A stretch of DNA of 64,000 nt. Origin: Carposina sasakii (Eukaryota > Arthropoda > Insecta > Lepidoptera > Carposinidae). Every line of letters begins with the position of its first letter. The stretch's first letter is position 1. The notes under the pieces were generated by a model. That model searched no databases. It had not been told where the DNA came from and saw only the letters and a program-made list of their open reading frames with translations. Location of the stretch: contig CP053168.1 of assembly GCA_014607495.2 (NCBI GenBank), positions 1 to 64,000 on the forward strand, in the 5' to 3' direction. The position numbers and the translations under genes were made by a program. Positions 10,557 to 21,162 of this stretch are shown here, piece by piece.

Positions 10557-12505
10557 GTCGCTAGATTGTCATATTTGTGCTCGAAAAGCGGTGGTAGGCT
10601 CACCACTTACCACGTAGGGCTTAATAGGGTAACTGATGAAAAGTGGGTGTATAATTTGTATACCTCTGCCCAACCTCCTTAGGAATAATGGGTATGATCT
10701 TTATGTACCTATCTACCTATGTATTCACTAAAATCCATTCAGTAGGTTTTATATGAAATAGTAACAAACATCTATCCATACTTACAAACTTTCGCGTTTA
10801 TAATAATTATAGTGAACACCCGTGACTCTGTCCGCGTGCGCTTATTCGTTTTATTATGTTTTCTGTATGTGTAGGTATGTGTAGGACCTGTCACTATATT
10901 TTCCTGAAAACTGCATTAAAAGAGACTAGCGCGCACAAACATACATACATACATACAGATATGAAGACATACGGACATGCGGTCATACAGACATACAGAC
11001 AAAATGGAAAAACATTGTTTTAGGTTCTCTTACGTGAATAAGGACCACCCATTATAATGTTTTTAATATATTTTCCATGTACATAAATCGATCCGTTACA
11101 ATTTCATTATATGTATCTTAGGTAGATTTGTAGGATGATGCTCTTGTTTCATACTATAATACGATAAAGTAGTAACCATCAACAAGCAAAGCCATACGAT
11201 TTAGTTTACTTGCTTAGATATCGTTTTACGATTTCACAATATCCTGCCCGCGTCATAACAACTCACAAAGGCGAGAGTTTCATATTACATTCTGCAAGCT
11301 GTTTTAGTTTTATGTACAGTCGAAGATAAAACTAAAACAGCTTGCAGAATTGCGAAGATAATACAAAGATGATGGTAGGTACTTTTCTAAGTATGAATAC
11401 TGGGTTCTAATACGGATAGTCGTTGGGATGACTTTTTCACCGACTTCATTTAATACGATATGATAATATGATATGTATGTTTTAAATATATTTTTACGTA
11501 TACGCGTTAGAAATACAGTTGTAAGTCACAAGATTGAACATAAAGTCATATCTGAAAAATAACGGTGTAACAGAATTATTAATTAAACCTACCCCGCTTC
11601 CTACGGCATTAGAAGACATTTATTCGTGTACGTTACTGTACTTGCTTCAGCTCTGGGGCCAATTCTCGAAAAGTTTTGAGTTGGCATGAAGCCGAAACGG
11701 AACCGTTGTAGACACTCAAAACAAAGTTAGACATACATTTCAGCACAAGACAGATATTTGTTTAATTCTATCATACTCGTGACCGATGCCTGCCAAAATA
11801 TACCCTATTACTCAAGCGGTAAGCATATATTGCTTGCACCGCATTTCGTTAACGTTCGTTAGTTGTTGCGTTTCGACTTAAAAATTTATAAGAATTGACT
11901 CTCCCTGATATGTTACATAAAACTGCAACGTAGTAGAATATTAGTATTTAGTGATGTGCAATCATAATGTGCTGCTTCGCAATAACTCGAGTTAAAATTC
12001 GAATAGGTGCTAAACTCGATTTGGAGGTTGGACTTAGGTATATGACGTAGGTAGGCACTTAAGACCATAACAATGAATTAAAATGATATAGCTAGTGATG
12101 AAAGAAAATCATTTTCAAAAATATTTTTATACTCTGATGGTATGTAGATAGATAAATAGGTACTCTATGTTTACACTAAACTGATGTTTAAAGTGATTCT
12201 AAGATAATCTATCTTTGCTCATTAGTTATATAATATGTTTCGTTGACATCCTAAAAACCATTCAGAACCTGAGTTCCCGAGTATCCAACTGATGCGGGAC
12301 GTTACTCGTCTGTCCCATCACTATTTTTTTCATTAATTATTCATTCGATTTATTATTTTTTTACAACTGACGTGTTAGAAGTCTAGTATACAAGTTATTG
12401 ATAAATTTCTCATGGATTTAGTGTTTATGCGTAAATTTGTGGAATAACATGAGACAATCTGTCCAGAATTTTATCCCTACTTTCAGTAAGTAATAGTTAT
12501 TTATG
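10557..12505. other. Intergenic repeats, no gene seen
   Basis: About 10740-10920 holds back-to-back fragments of the Helitron-like family seen whole at 27055-27249 (words such as TTTCGCGTTTATAATA and TCTGTCCGCGTG). A short CATA microsatellite lies near 10938-10960. A perfect 25-bp hairpin lies at 11289-11350. The left flank of the piggyBac element (about 12440-12470) resembles the tandem repeat at 15960-16297. I see no convincing coding region. Confidence 0.5.
11289..11350. repeat. Perfect 25-bp inverted repeat with 12-nt loop
   Basis: Arms at 11289-11313 and 11326-11350 are exactly complementary by eye (ATTCTGCAAGCTGTTTTAGT and so on), separated by GTACAGTCGAAG. No transposon ends or target duplications are visible around it. 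It could be a small MITE remnant or a foldback produced at replication; a small-RNA hairpin is possible but unsupported. Confidence 0.8.
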
Positions 12506-13297
12506 TTAACACGTTCTATGCCGAGAAAAAAAACGCAGTTTCCTATTCAGGCCGTGTCGGTCAGTGATGGTTGACATATAGACTTTCAGTTCAAGCCGCG
12601 TCAGTCAGTGATGACCGCATTTTACGAGGGTTTTCGTTTCGTTCTTACAGGCCGTTGGGCAGTGCTGTCAAACTAAATCTCATATTAATTGACCCGCGTG
12701 GCCCTCTAGCTTTTCCATATCAAGTTGGTTTTTGAAAAATTTAAGAACTTAGAAAGAAAAACTACAATTACCATACAAATAAATTTATTGAGAAAACCAC
12801 AAAAAATCAAGACATTTTTTTTTCTAAAAATTTAACTCAATTAACAGTAAAACTTTCTTTAACATTGGTAGATAACAACGATAACAAATAGTCATATAAA
12901 AAGGAACAGTAATGAAAAATACCTATAAAATTATATATGAACGTTGGCAAAACACTCAACACATAGAAATGGTTTGTCTGGGCAAGCATTACAGAAAGTA
13001 GGTACTTTTTTGGTCTTGTTTCTGGCTATTACACGCCCAAATGTAGACACATTTTTCTTGTAACATTCTACACAAGACCGACGCACCTTCAAAGAAGGTC
13101 CTGCTTTTTTCTGAAGAACGTGTTTTCTTCTTGTTGTTCGGCCCGAAGGTGCTCTGGGTATTGAAGGTTTTGACATAAAACTCTTTAGTATTTCTTTTCT
13201 AAAATCTACTATAGGTATGGACTTATTTGTGACGCTTTTATACAAAACTAAAGCGTTTACCATTGCGACATTCAAAATAAGATCAAATGCCAGTTTT

Positions 13298-14083
13298 GAC
13301 GTGAAACGTCTTTAAAATCGCGCCGACACATACGGGTACCAGGTTTAAAAACTGGACCGTAACGAAAAGGTCTATATCATCGTACCTTAATAATTAAAAA
13401 ACTATTAGTCTTAGAAACAAAAATGTGGTGTAAATATTTCACTTATATAGTCAGCTCGCTGTTATGACATTGAGTTCGTGTCGGGGTCAAGCGGGGGGGC
13501 GGGGGAGGGATACTGCGATAACTGTGCGAAACCGGCGCTCACGCTTGTTTCTATTCAGTGTAACTCGTGACTCCGACTTTATAGCGTGGTGATTCTTTCG
13601 TGTGTTTGTCAAGTTTATTTGAACCGATTGATTTATACAAAAATAAGTGTAATTTGGACAGTATTTATATCTATACTAATATTATAAAGCTGAAGAGTTT
13701 GTTTGTTTGTTTGTTTGAACGCGCTAATCTCAGGAACTACTGGTCTGATTTGAAAAAATTCTTTCAGTGTTGGATAGCCCATTTACCAAGGAAGGCTACA
13801 GTCTATACAACAACCTGCCCGGCTTCGCACGGGTACAACGCCCCCTCACGCGGACGAAGTCGTGGGCGGCTGCTATTTAAAATAACCAGAAAGTGACAAT
13901 AAATATATAAACATTTGCTATGTATTTTATGTTTCTATTACGTACCTGTTCTTTTTTTATTAAAATACTTAAAACAGCGTCCATCTTGTTTTCATTTCAA
14001 TCTTTTACTTTAAAAGCGATTCGCTAACATAGACGTTTCACGTTAAAACCAACGGCCGTGTGCCCCGACACAGCCCCACCCGC
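13298..14083. mobile_element. Non-autonomous insertion inside the piggyBac transposase
   Basis: Begins GACGTGAAACGTC. Its other side carries GACGTTTCACGTT followed by about 38 further bases ending CCCCACCCGC, so the inverted repeat is slightly internal on that side. T-runs flank both junctions, so the duplication cannot be read. It carries a GC-rich block (about 13480-13560) and an internal Helitron-like copy (about 13670-13878). No coding capacity of its own is seen. Confidence 0.6.
13670..13878 (+). mobile_element. Helitron-like non-autonomous element
   Basis: Starts TCTATACTAATATTATAAAG, passes through the conserved ACGCGCTAATCTCAGGAACT block, and ends near a CACGCGGACGAAGTCG hairpin-like 3' end. 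It is the same family as 27055-27249. It has no transposase. Its 3' CTAG is altered here, so the exact end is uncertain. Confidence 0.55.
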
Positions 14084-15852
14084 TTTTTTTTATACCATTT
14101 TAGGGACTTCCTTAATGGAGTTTGATATGCTGCCATTTGATCAGCTAAATCCACTGCTCCTTTTGCCTTGTTATAATCTACAACAATAGCCGGTTTCATC
14201 GTGGTTTTATTATTTTTGGTAACGGAAACAAAACGTGTTGAATGTTTTGTGGAAAGTACCAACACATCTCGTTTATCTTTCCATCGTAAAACAGTTATCC
14301 CATCCTCACTTTCTTTCGCTATAAACTGGCCTTTTTTCAGCTTCGTAGAAACGACAACCTTAGGAAAATGCTTCCTATTTTTTCGTAAAGTTCCAATTAG
14401 ATGTGTTTCATTTTCGAGGAGCTCTCTGGCTAAGGGTACACTTGTGTACCAGTTATCTGTGTATAACGAATATCCTTTATTAAGTAAGTCCTGGCAAAGG
14501 TTCATTACAACTCTTTGAGGCGTGACATTCACTTCTTCGTTTTGTTTACCAGCATATATATTTATTTTAAATGTATAACCAGGTAGGGTACACAGTTTAA
14601 AGAGTTTGATCCCGTACTTATGACGTTTTTGCTTATTATACTGACGAAATAACAAGCGTCCTCGAAACGGAACCATACTTTCATCAACGCATATGTCTTG
14701 ACCGGGAATAAAATTTCTTTTGAAATTGACATTCAGAATATCCAGTAAGTGTTGAACGCGGTGAAGTCGGTCCGATTTGTTATTATCGTCATCTTGGGAA
14801 AAGTGGATCATTTGTAAGAGCAGCTCAAACCTATTTCTAGACATTACAGATCGAGGAAAATTTTGGCCAATGATTTCATCCGTGGACCAATAATCAGCAA
14901 GTTTCGGAAGCTTTACCAAACCCATGTACAAAATCAAGCTGAAAAAATGTTTCATCTCAGAAAGATTCGTTTCAGACCATAAGCGAATTCTTGCATTTTT
15001 CGAAGCTTCAGCAGTGTTACTTATCTTAGTTATTGCGAAAGCATTAGTACATTCAACGATTTCTTGTAAAAGGCTATCCGTCACCAAAAGTGCATAAAAA
15101 TCAGCTGGAGATTTATCAGTCATTGAAGTGCGAATAGAAATCGGCATGCCACAACATTCAGTAAAGGGAATTATATTCCGCTGATTACCTTTGGGATCTG
15201 TCCACTTAGACGATGAAGTAGCTTGTAAATCCTGGATTGCGGCATTAATTTCGGCTTCACTACCCTCACTTGTAGACATGATCCGCAAACGCCTATTGTT
15301 CATACGGGGGGATGGAATATTTTCTTCATCATCACTGATAGTTAGGTTTAAAGTTTTGTCGAGAAGATCGATTTCTATGTTGTCAATTTGTGTTAGGATA
15401 TCTTGCGTAATCTCAAAATCTTCAAATTCATCCATAGTGATAACAAATACTTTTGAAAACCAATAAATGCACTGCAGTAGTAACGTATGTTAGATGTAAT
15501 AGCACAGCGCGGCGTCTCAACTCAAGATACGGACGGCAACTGCAAGCGCAAACGAACGCGGGGGAGCGCGAGGGGCTACCCGACACCGCGACCCGCGCGG
15601 CCCCCTGTAACGGAAAACCGTTTTTTTCTCTCTGTAGGCCACGTCAGTCAATGCTGTCTGACGTTAATTATTTCCATAAATAATGGCTCAAATTGACTTT
15701 TGTTATAACCAAGTAACATTTGAGTAAAAAATAAAAGCATATAAGCAAAAAAACAAGTTAGCTAATTTTAAACAGATTTATGATTTTTAATAGGCCTAAA
15801 GGGAAACTTCACTGACGGTCAGCACTGACCGCGTTAGCAGAGAACGTGTTAA

Positions 15853-16297
15853 AAGCATTTTCAGAACTCAATTATAAATGTAACACTATGCGGTACCTAT
15901 ATTTTGTAGAAAGATAAAAGTTAACCTGATAAGAAATTTAATAATTTCAAAATTGTGGTGTTCTTTCATTATTAAAATATAATTTCTGTTTTCTGTGGAA
16001 TGACATGAATTTTAATTGTTGAAATTCTGATATCTTCGAGCCAATCTCGTTACAGAATTGTTATTTTCTGTGGAACGACACGAGACAATCTGGTGTCTTC
16101 GATCCTATCTGGTCGCAGAAATATGGTAATAATATATTTGTTTTCTGTGGAACGACACGAGTCAATCTGATCAGAATATCTAAGTTTGAAATTCTGATGT
16201 CTTCGATCCTATCTGGTCCCAGAAATATGGTAATAATAAAAATATATTTGTTTTCTGTGGAACGACACGAGTCAAATCTGATCAGAATATCTAAGTT
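15853..16297. repeat. Diverged tandem repeat next to the gypsy element
   Basis: At least three units of about 120-130 bp from about 15985 share TTCTGTGGAACGACACGAG, CTTCGATCCTATCTGGTC and CAGAAATATGGTAATAATA. The last two units are nearly identical. The gypsy LTR at 16298 interrupts the array. A related word near 12440 suggests the piggyBac element also landed in or near this array. Confidence 0.7.
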
Positions 16298-16706
16298 TGA
16301 AGGGTGGTTAAGTGAAACACCAATATAGGACCACAGTAGGGTTGTGTATTGACAACAGAACTCAATTTACAGGGTGTATGTAGGTACATTCACTGATAGT
16401 CTATTCCTAAGCTAAACGTCAAGGGATGGACTGCAAGTGGCTATCGCAACCCTCTCCGTATAAGTAGACTTAAGCATAGGGGTGGACTGCAGGTGGCTAT
16501 CGCATCCCCTAGCTCATAGGTACTACTTGAGGACTGCAGGTGGCTATCGCTCAAGTGACCGCTAAGCTACGAATGAATAATATTGGCCGTGCGCCGGCTT
16601 TTTATCCCTGACGGTGTGCCGATATAATAATATAAAGTGTCGAGCGAGACAGATAGTCAGTGTGCGAGCGAGAAAGTATTCGAGGCCGCGCGTACGTCTT
16701 GCTACA
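16298..16706 (-). repeat. 3' LTR of the gypsy element (409 bp)
   Basis: On the minus strand it starts TGTAGCAAGACG directly after the polypurine tract and ends CCTTCA. Its 16298-16475 part matches 23633-23809 almost base for base, proving the LTR pairing. It contains three consecutive hairpins with a shared loop (16422-16556) and a TTTATATTATTATATC TATA-like stretch near 16630. Confidence 0.92.
16422..16556 (-). promoter_or_regulatory. Three hairpins with one conserved loop and different paired stems
   Basis: Units lie at 16422-16453, 16477-16511 and 16525-16556. On the minus (RNA) strand each carries GCGATAGCCACYTGCAGTCC. The flanking stems differ but pair in every case: AGGG/CCCT, TAGGGG/CCCCTA and ACTTGAG/CTCAAGT. 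The first unit is also present in the 5' LTR remnant (23757-23788). Preserved pairing with changed sequence points to selected RNA structure; the role (packaging, dimerisation, translation or RNA stability) is unknown. Confidence 0.7.
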
Positions 16707-16752
16707 TTCTCCCCCTCTGGTACTCGTTGACGTCCCGTGAGAGTACTAGGAA

Positions 16753-19700
16753 TCAAGTAGTTGTCTTCTTTGGTCTTCCTCGTCGTCTCATAGGTACGAC
16801 TGGTAGCGGTAATTCTGAGTTTCGATTTTCGAACCTTACTATAGCCGAAGTATGATATTTTCCAATAGATTTTTCCGGCTCATTGATATTTGCAACTTCA
16901 TAAATTGAACTACCGTGTTTCTTAATTACCACATATGGGCCGTCACGTCGAGGAGCAAATTTTGCGGAGAACTGTTTGTCCAGTTTGCTTATAGGATGAG
17001 TTTCCACCAATACCAAGTCTCCAGTTATATATCCAGGATCTGGACGACGCTTCTGATTTGCTCTTATTCTATTATTATCTTGCATAATTTCGACATTAGC
17101 TTTTGATGTTGCTAAGTCTTTAGCTAGATTTTTTAAGTATGGAGTAATTTCGGGAATAAAGTTTTCAGTGTTTACAATCTCACTGAAATTATGAGCAATT
17201 TCAAAGGGAGTTCTCATTTTCCTTCCAAATGTTAAGTAGTCTGCTGTGAATCCGGTACTCTGGTTAAATGAAGAGTTCATTGAAAATCTTATGGCTGGTA
17301 AGGTGTCTGGCCATCTATTATGTTCATTTTGAACCATCATTGCAATTTGAGTCTTCATGTCTCTGTTTTTGCGTTCCACAATATTTGGTTCTGGATGATA
17401 AACAGGACTCAAGAACTGTTGGATATTAAGACAGTAAGTTAATTTTTGCATTACAGCGGATATAAACTGAGTGCCATTATCACTTGAAATTCTGCGTGGT
17501 AGACCATATCGCAGTAAAACTTCGTTTAATAGAGTTAAGGCACATTGCTGGGCTGTAGCTTCTTTTAATGCAAATAGTTCTACCCATCGCGATGCTGTAT
17601 CTTCAACTATGAAAATCCATTTCTCTCCATTTGGACCTTTGGGCAGAGGACCAAATAAATCTATAGATAAGACTTCAAATCGCTGATTGTTAGCAGTGGA
17701 TTGGAATAATCCCGATGGTTTTTGGTTTGTAGGTTTGTATCTTTGACATTCAATGCAAGACTTGACATATTTGTTTATATCTTTACGCATATTTTTCCAA
17801 AAGAAGTTGCTTTCTATACGTTTCAAAGTTCTTTCTGTACCTAAATGACCTGCTGTGGATACATCATGATATGACTTCAAGACATTATTAATTTCATGTT
17901 TAGGTACAACCATTTTTGCATTATCGTCTTCCTGGTCAGGAGTAAATCTATAAAGCATGCCCTTATGTAGTAAATATCCTCGTTTTGACCATTGAATGTA
18001 GTCTTCGGACTCTGACTGGTCTTGCAATGCTTTGATTATTTGTATGAGATTTTCGTCTTTACTTTGTTCATTTGCTATGTTGATTTCATTTCTTCTTGGC
18101 AAATCAATCTCTACTTGACATATTTCGCATGCTTCCGTATGACTCTCACATGGAGGTCGCGAGAGACTGTCTGCTACAATATTTGATTTCCCTGGGCAAT
18201 ATTTGATTTCAAAATTGTAAGGCTGTAATTGTAGAGCCCATCGAGCTAATCGACCTGTAGGTGACTTTAAATTTAATAGCCACTTCAACGGTTAATGATC
18301 AGTGATAGTTAAGAACTTAGCGCCTTCAATATAGCCCCTGAAGCGTGATATTGCCCATACAATTGCTAAAGCTTCTTTTTCAGTAACAGTATAGTTACGT
18401 TCAGCAGGTATCAGTAGTCGACTGGCATATTCTATGGGGTGTTCATCTGGACCCTCCCCCTGCACTAAAGCCGCTCCGATAGCATAATTGCTAGCGTCAG
18501 TTTTAATTGTAAAAGTAGCATTATAGTCCACTTGTTTCAAAACTGGTGCAGTTGTTAGCGCTTTTTTGAGAGTTTCATATGCTTTATTTTGTTCGTCATG
18601 CCAACGCCAAGTAACAGTTTTCTTTGTTAAATTTGTTAATGGCCTGGCTATTTCTGCAAAGTTTTGTATAAAACGTCTGTACCATGAAGCTGTTTGTAGA
18701 AACGATATTAGCTGTTTTAAATTTCTTGGCTCGGGTCTATTAATGACTGCCGATATTTTCTCTGGGTCTGATTTAATGCCTTCAGGTACTATTAAATGTC
18801 CCAGGTATTTTATTTTTGTACATCCAAACTTGCATTTTTTTCTATTAGCTCTTAAAGAGTACTTCCTCAATTTTGAGAAAACTTCGCATAGATCCTTTAA
18901 ATGCTGTTCAAATGTATCTGAGCGGATTATCAAGTCGTCAAGATAACATAATACACTTTGCGCTCGCAGCCCATTTACGAATTTATCCATCATTCGCTGA
19001 AATGTAGCGGGTGCATTTCTTAATCCAAATGGCATACGTTTGAATCTGTACATCCCAAATGGTGATATGAAAGCAGTTTTATCTTGATCATCCGTATGTA
19101 CGTGAATTTGCCAGTAGCCTGACTGTAAGTCAATAGTAGACATATAAGGCATGGCTTTTGCCTGATGTAATAGATCATCAATCCGGGGTAAAGGATATCT
19201 GTCTGGTACAGTTATTTCATTTAGTTTACGGTAATCTATACATACTCTTACATCGTTTTCTCCCTTAGGTACTATAATTACGGGTGCGGACCAAGGAGAG
19301 TCACACTCTTCGATTATATTGTTAGTTAACATTTCGTCTAGTTTAGATCGTAATTTTTGTTGTCTTGCGGGAGACAATCTATATGGTTTAACTGATATAG
19401 GATTATGGTTTCCTGTATCAATTCTATGCTCTGATAAAGAAGTTGGTTTACCATTTTGTTCAAATATATCTCTATATGTATTTAACAATTGGTTGAATTG
19501 TTCTTTTTCTATATTAGAGAAAGAATTACCCTCATTTATGTGTAATGAAATAATATCAACAGAATAAAGTGACATGGGATTTATTGGTACATAGTCAATT
19601 CGAGGATCAACTGCTGATTTTTCATCTGCCGGTTCACGGCGACGAACTGGTCGTGGTGGGGTGTCCAACTTGACTAGTTTCCATTCTACAGGAGAATCTT

Positions 19701-20331
19701 CTTCTCGTAATGGTGATGGCGTCTGAGCCATTGGCGATACCATTTTCAAGCCATTAGTCCACTCGATAAAATTTGAAAGTTTCTCTTCTAAACATATTTT
19801 TTTCGCTGCTTTCAACTCTGGCTGTGGTATCTCTTCTTTTATGCGAACAAAATCATATTTTTTTTCAGGCTCGTCGATAAATGCCCAAGCGCGTTGCGGT
19901 AAATGTAAGACTATACCGGCTGCCTCCAGAAAGTCGATGCCCAATAATGTGCGGTTTTCCTTGGCTTCTGGCATTACTGTAAACTCGATGGACACTGTGC
20001 GATTGCCTAAAGTAATTTCAACTGTTGTCGATAGCAGCCTGTGAGTCTTCACAGATCCGTCGGCCAAAACTACTTCAGCGGAGCGCTCTGAGAAGATCTG
20101 CTTCTTCTCCAACAATAGCATATAAAGGCGAGCTCCTGCAATGCTGGTACGAGCTGCTGTATCTAAGTAAGCGTACCCAGTCTTGCCGTGTATTGATACC
20201 TCTATAGTTGGTATGCGCACATGGTTTTCTATTTTTTTTTTCCATAATGGAATAGAAGCTGACCGGCTTGATGGGTGAGTCCTTCGTTTTGCAGGTATCG
20301 CAGTTACTACGAAACACGCCCTGTGCACCAC
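16753..20331 (-). pseudogene. gypsy pol polyprotein (protease, RT, RNase H, integrase) with one nonsense codon
   Basis: In order: an aspartic protease with YLDTAARTS, a reverse transcriptase with the YLDDLII catalytic box, and an RNase H with TDASNYAIG. A TAA at 18289-18291 follows, where TDHQ-type wording is expected in RNase H. After it come an integrase zinc finger (H..H..CIECQRYK) and a D-D-E core (LSIDLFGPLP, SSDNGTQF, NIVERKNRD). Both halves are in the same frame, so one base change explains the break. The start is a frame boundary rather than a true start: pol is entered from gag near a run of ten A at about 20230-20240. It would act in cytoplasmic particles and then the nucleus. Confidence 0.92.
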
Positions 20332-21118
20332 ATCCGTAGCAACTGATCACGGCCTTAGTGGGTGTCAACGACTTTTGGGGTTGTGATAGCGTCGTATTTG
20401 CCCGGTTTTCCTGAGCCAGCTTTGCCAGTCGTTTTCTGCATACTTCGATATCATGACCCTTACGACTGCAGAATAGGCAACGTTTCCACTGGGGTTTATT
20501 TTGGCTGGAACTGGATACCGCGTTGTCAGTTGACATCGTAACTTGGGTTTTTTCCTTGTCCAAGGCCTCCAACAGGCGCGCCTTCTCAATTAGGTCACTA
20601 AATGTCTTCACCTCCGTCCGAGCAATTTTCTTCTTTACATCTAGCTTCAAAAGTCCATAGATGAAATCTATCTGCTCCTCCTCCTTGTGACGCTTTGCAG
20701 GCAGCATTCCTAGTAAAGACCTCTTTCTACACAAAAAGGTATCAATGGGCTCGGTGTCTTCCTGTCGATCTATAAACAGTTGCTGATACACTTCGTATGG
20801 TTGTAGCTTGGGTGCAAACGCCGAGCGCAGATTTGTTAAGGCTGTCGACCAGTTTTTTATTTCTGACCGAATGCCACTCCACCATGTACTAGCTGTATCC
20901 TTTAATAATAATGGTAAGCCTGCTAATGCGTCGTCGTCTGATATGTTTTCGATTTGTTTGTAGATAGATACTCCGGTAACAAATTCATCTACCTTGTTGT
21001 AGTCCCGTTCACCGTTATATCGGAGGGTACATCGAGTAAAATTTGTATTAGATTTTGACGTTGTCGGTATTCTACTTAGTAACTCCTGGAATTGCTCGTC
21101 TGTCAACTGTACCGCCAT
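20075..21118 (-). CDS. gypsy Gag
   Basis: Capsid/nucleocapsid precursor for virus-like particles. It starts at the ATG at 21118 about 40 nt after the nested Kolobok element. Residues 1-190 are a retrotransposon gag domain (TWWSGIRSEIKNW, FCRKRSL region). Two zinc knuckles follow, CLFCSRKGHDIEVC and CYGCGAQGVFRSNC. The last 85 or so residues run past an A10 run into a frame overlapping protease; they are probably not native, since removing one A would fuse Gag to Pol in a single frame. Either a slippage mutation or a frameshift site explains this; I favour mutation because the needed shift is +1. Confidence 0.85.
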   Translation of the reverse strand: MAVQLTDEQFQELLSRIPTTSKSNTNFTRCTLRYNGERDYNKVDEFVTGVSIYKQIENISDDDALAGLPLLLKDTASTWWSGIRSEIKNWSTALTNLRSAFAPKLQPYEVYQQLFIDRQEDTEPIDTFLCRKRSLLGMLPAKRHKEEEQIDFIYGLLKLDVKKKIARTEVKTFSDLIEKARLLEALDKEKTQVTMSTDNAVSSSSQNKPQWKRCLFCSRKGHDIEVCRKRLAKLAQENRANTTLSQPQKSLTPTKAVISCYGCGAQGVFRSNCDTCKTKDSPIKPVSFYSIMEKKNRKPCAHTNYRGINTRQDWVRLLRYSSSYQHCRSSPLYAIVGEEADLLRALR

Positions 21119-21162
21119 CTGTTGATCTTTCTCGGTATCTTCTTGACTACATTCAGTTTTAA

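Larger units (their letters stand above)
12931..15435 (-). pseudogene. piggyBac transposase, interrupted by an insertion
   Basis: DDD transposase that would excise its element precisely at TTAA. The first part (15435-14104) is open: an acidic N-terminus, then catalytic residues D251 (DESMVPFRGR), D327 (YTDNWYTS) and D429 (GAVDLAD) by my count, matching the piggyBac D-D-D pattern. After KWYKK the frame runs into foreign sequence. It resumes at about 13293 with the C-terminal helix region and a cysteine-rich finger (SCVECYKKN ... CNACPDKPFLCVECF), stopping at 12931. Apart from the insertion I see no damage, so the interruption may be fairly recent. Confidence 0.92.
12510..15848 (-). mobile_element. 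piggyBac-superfamily transposon
   Basis: Starts CACGTTCT and ends AGAACGTG, with TTAA on both sides (12506-12509, 15849-15852), the diagnostic piggyBac target. Subterminal copies of a GTCAGTCAGTGATG/CACTGACGGTCAG word occur at about 12555, 12600 and 12655 on the left and 15645 and 15815 on the right. Length is 3339 bp, of which about 786 bp (13298-14083) is a later insertion in the transposase. Non-coding parts 12510-12930 and 15436-15848 contain nothing else. Confidence 0.93.

Noticed and set aside
20225..20245. Programmed ribosomal frameshift at the A10 run between gag and pol
   Set aside because: The shift needed is +1, whereas A-AAA-AAN sites normally give -1. A one-base slippage mutation is simpler.
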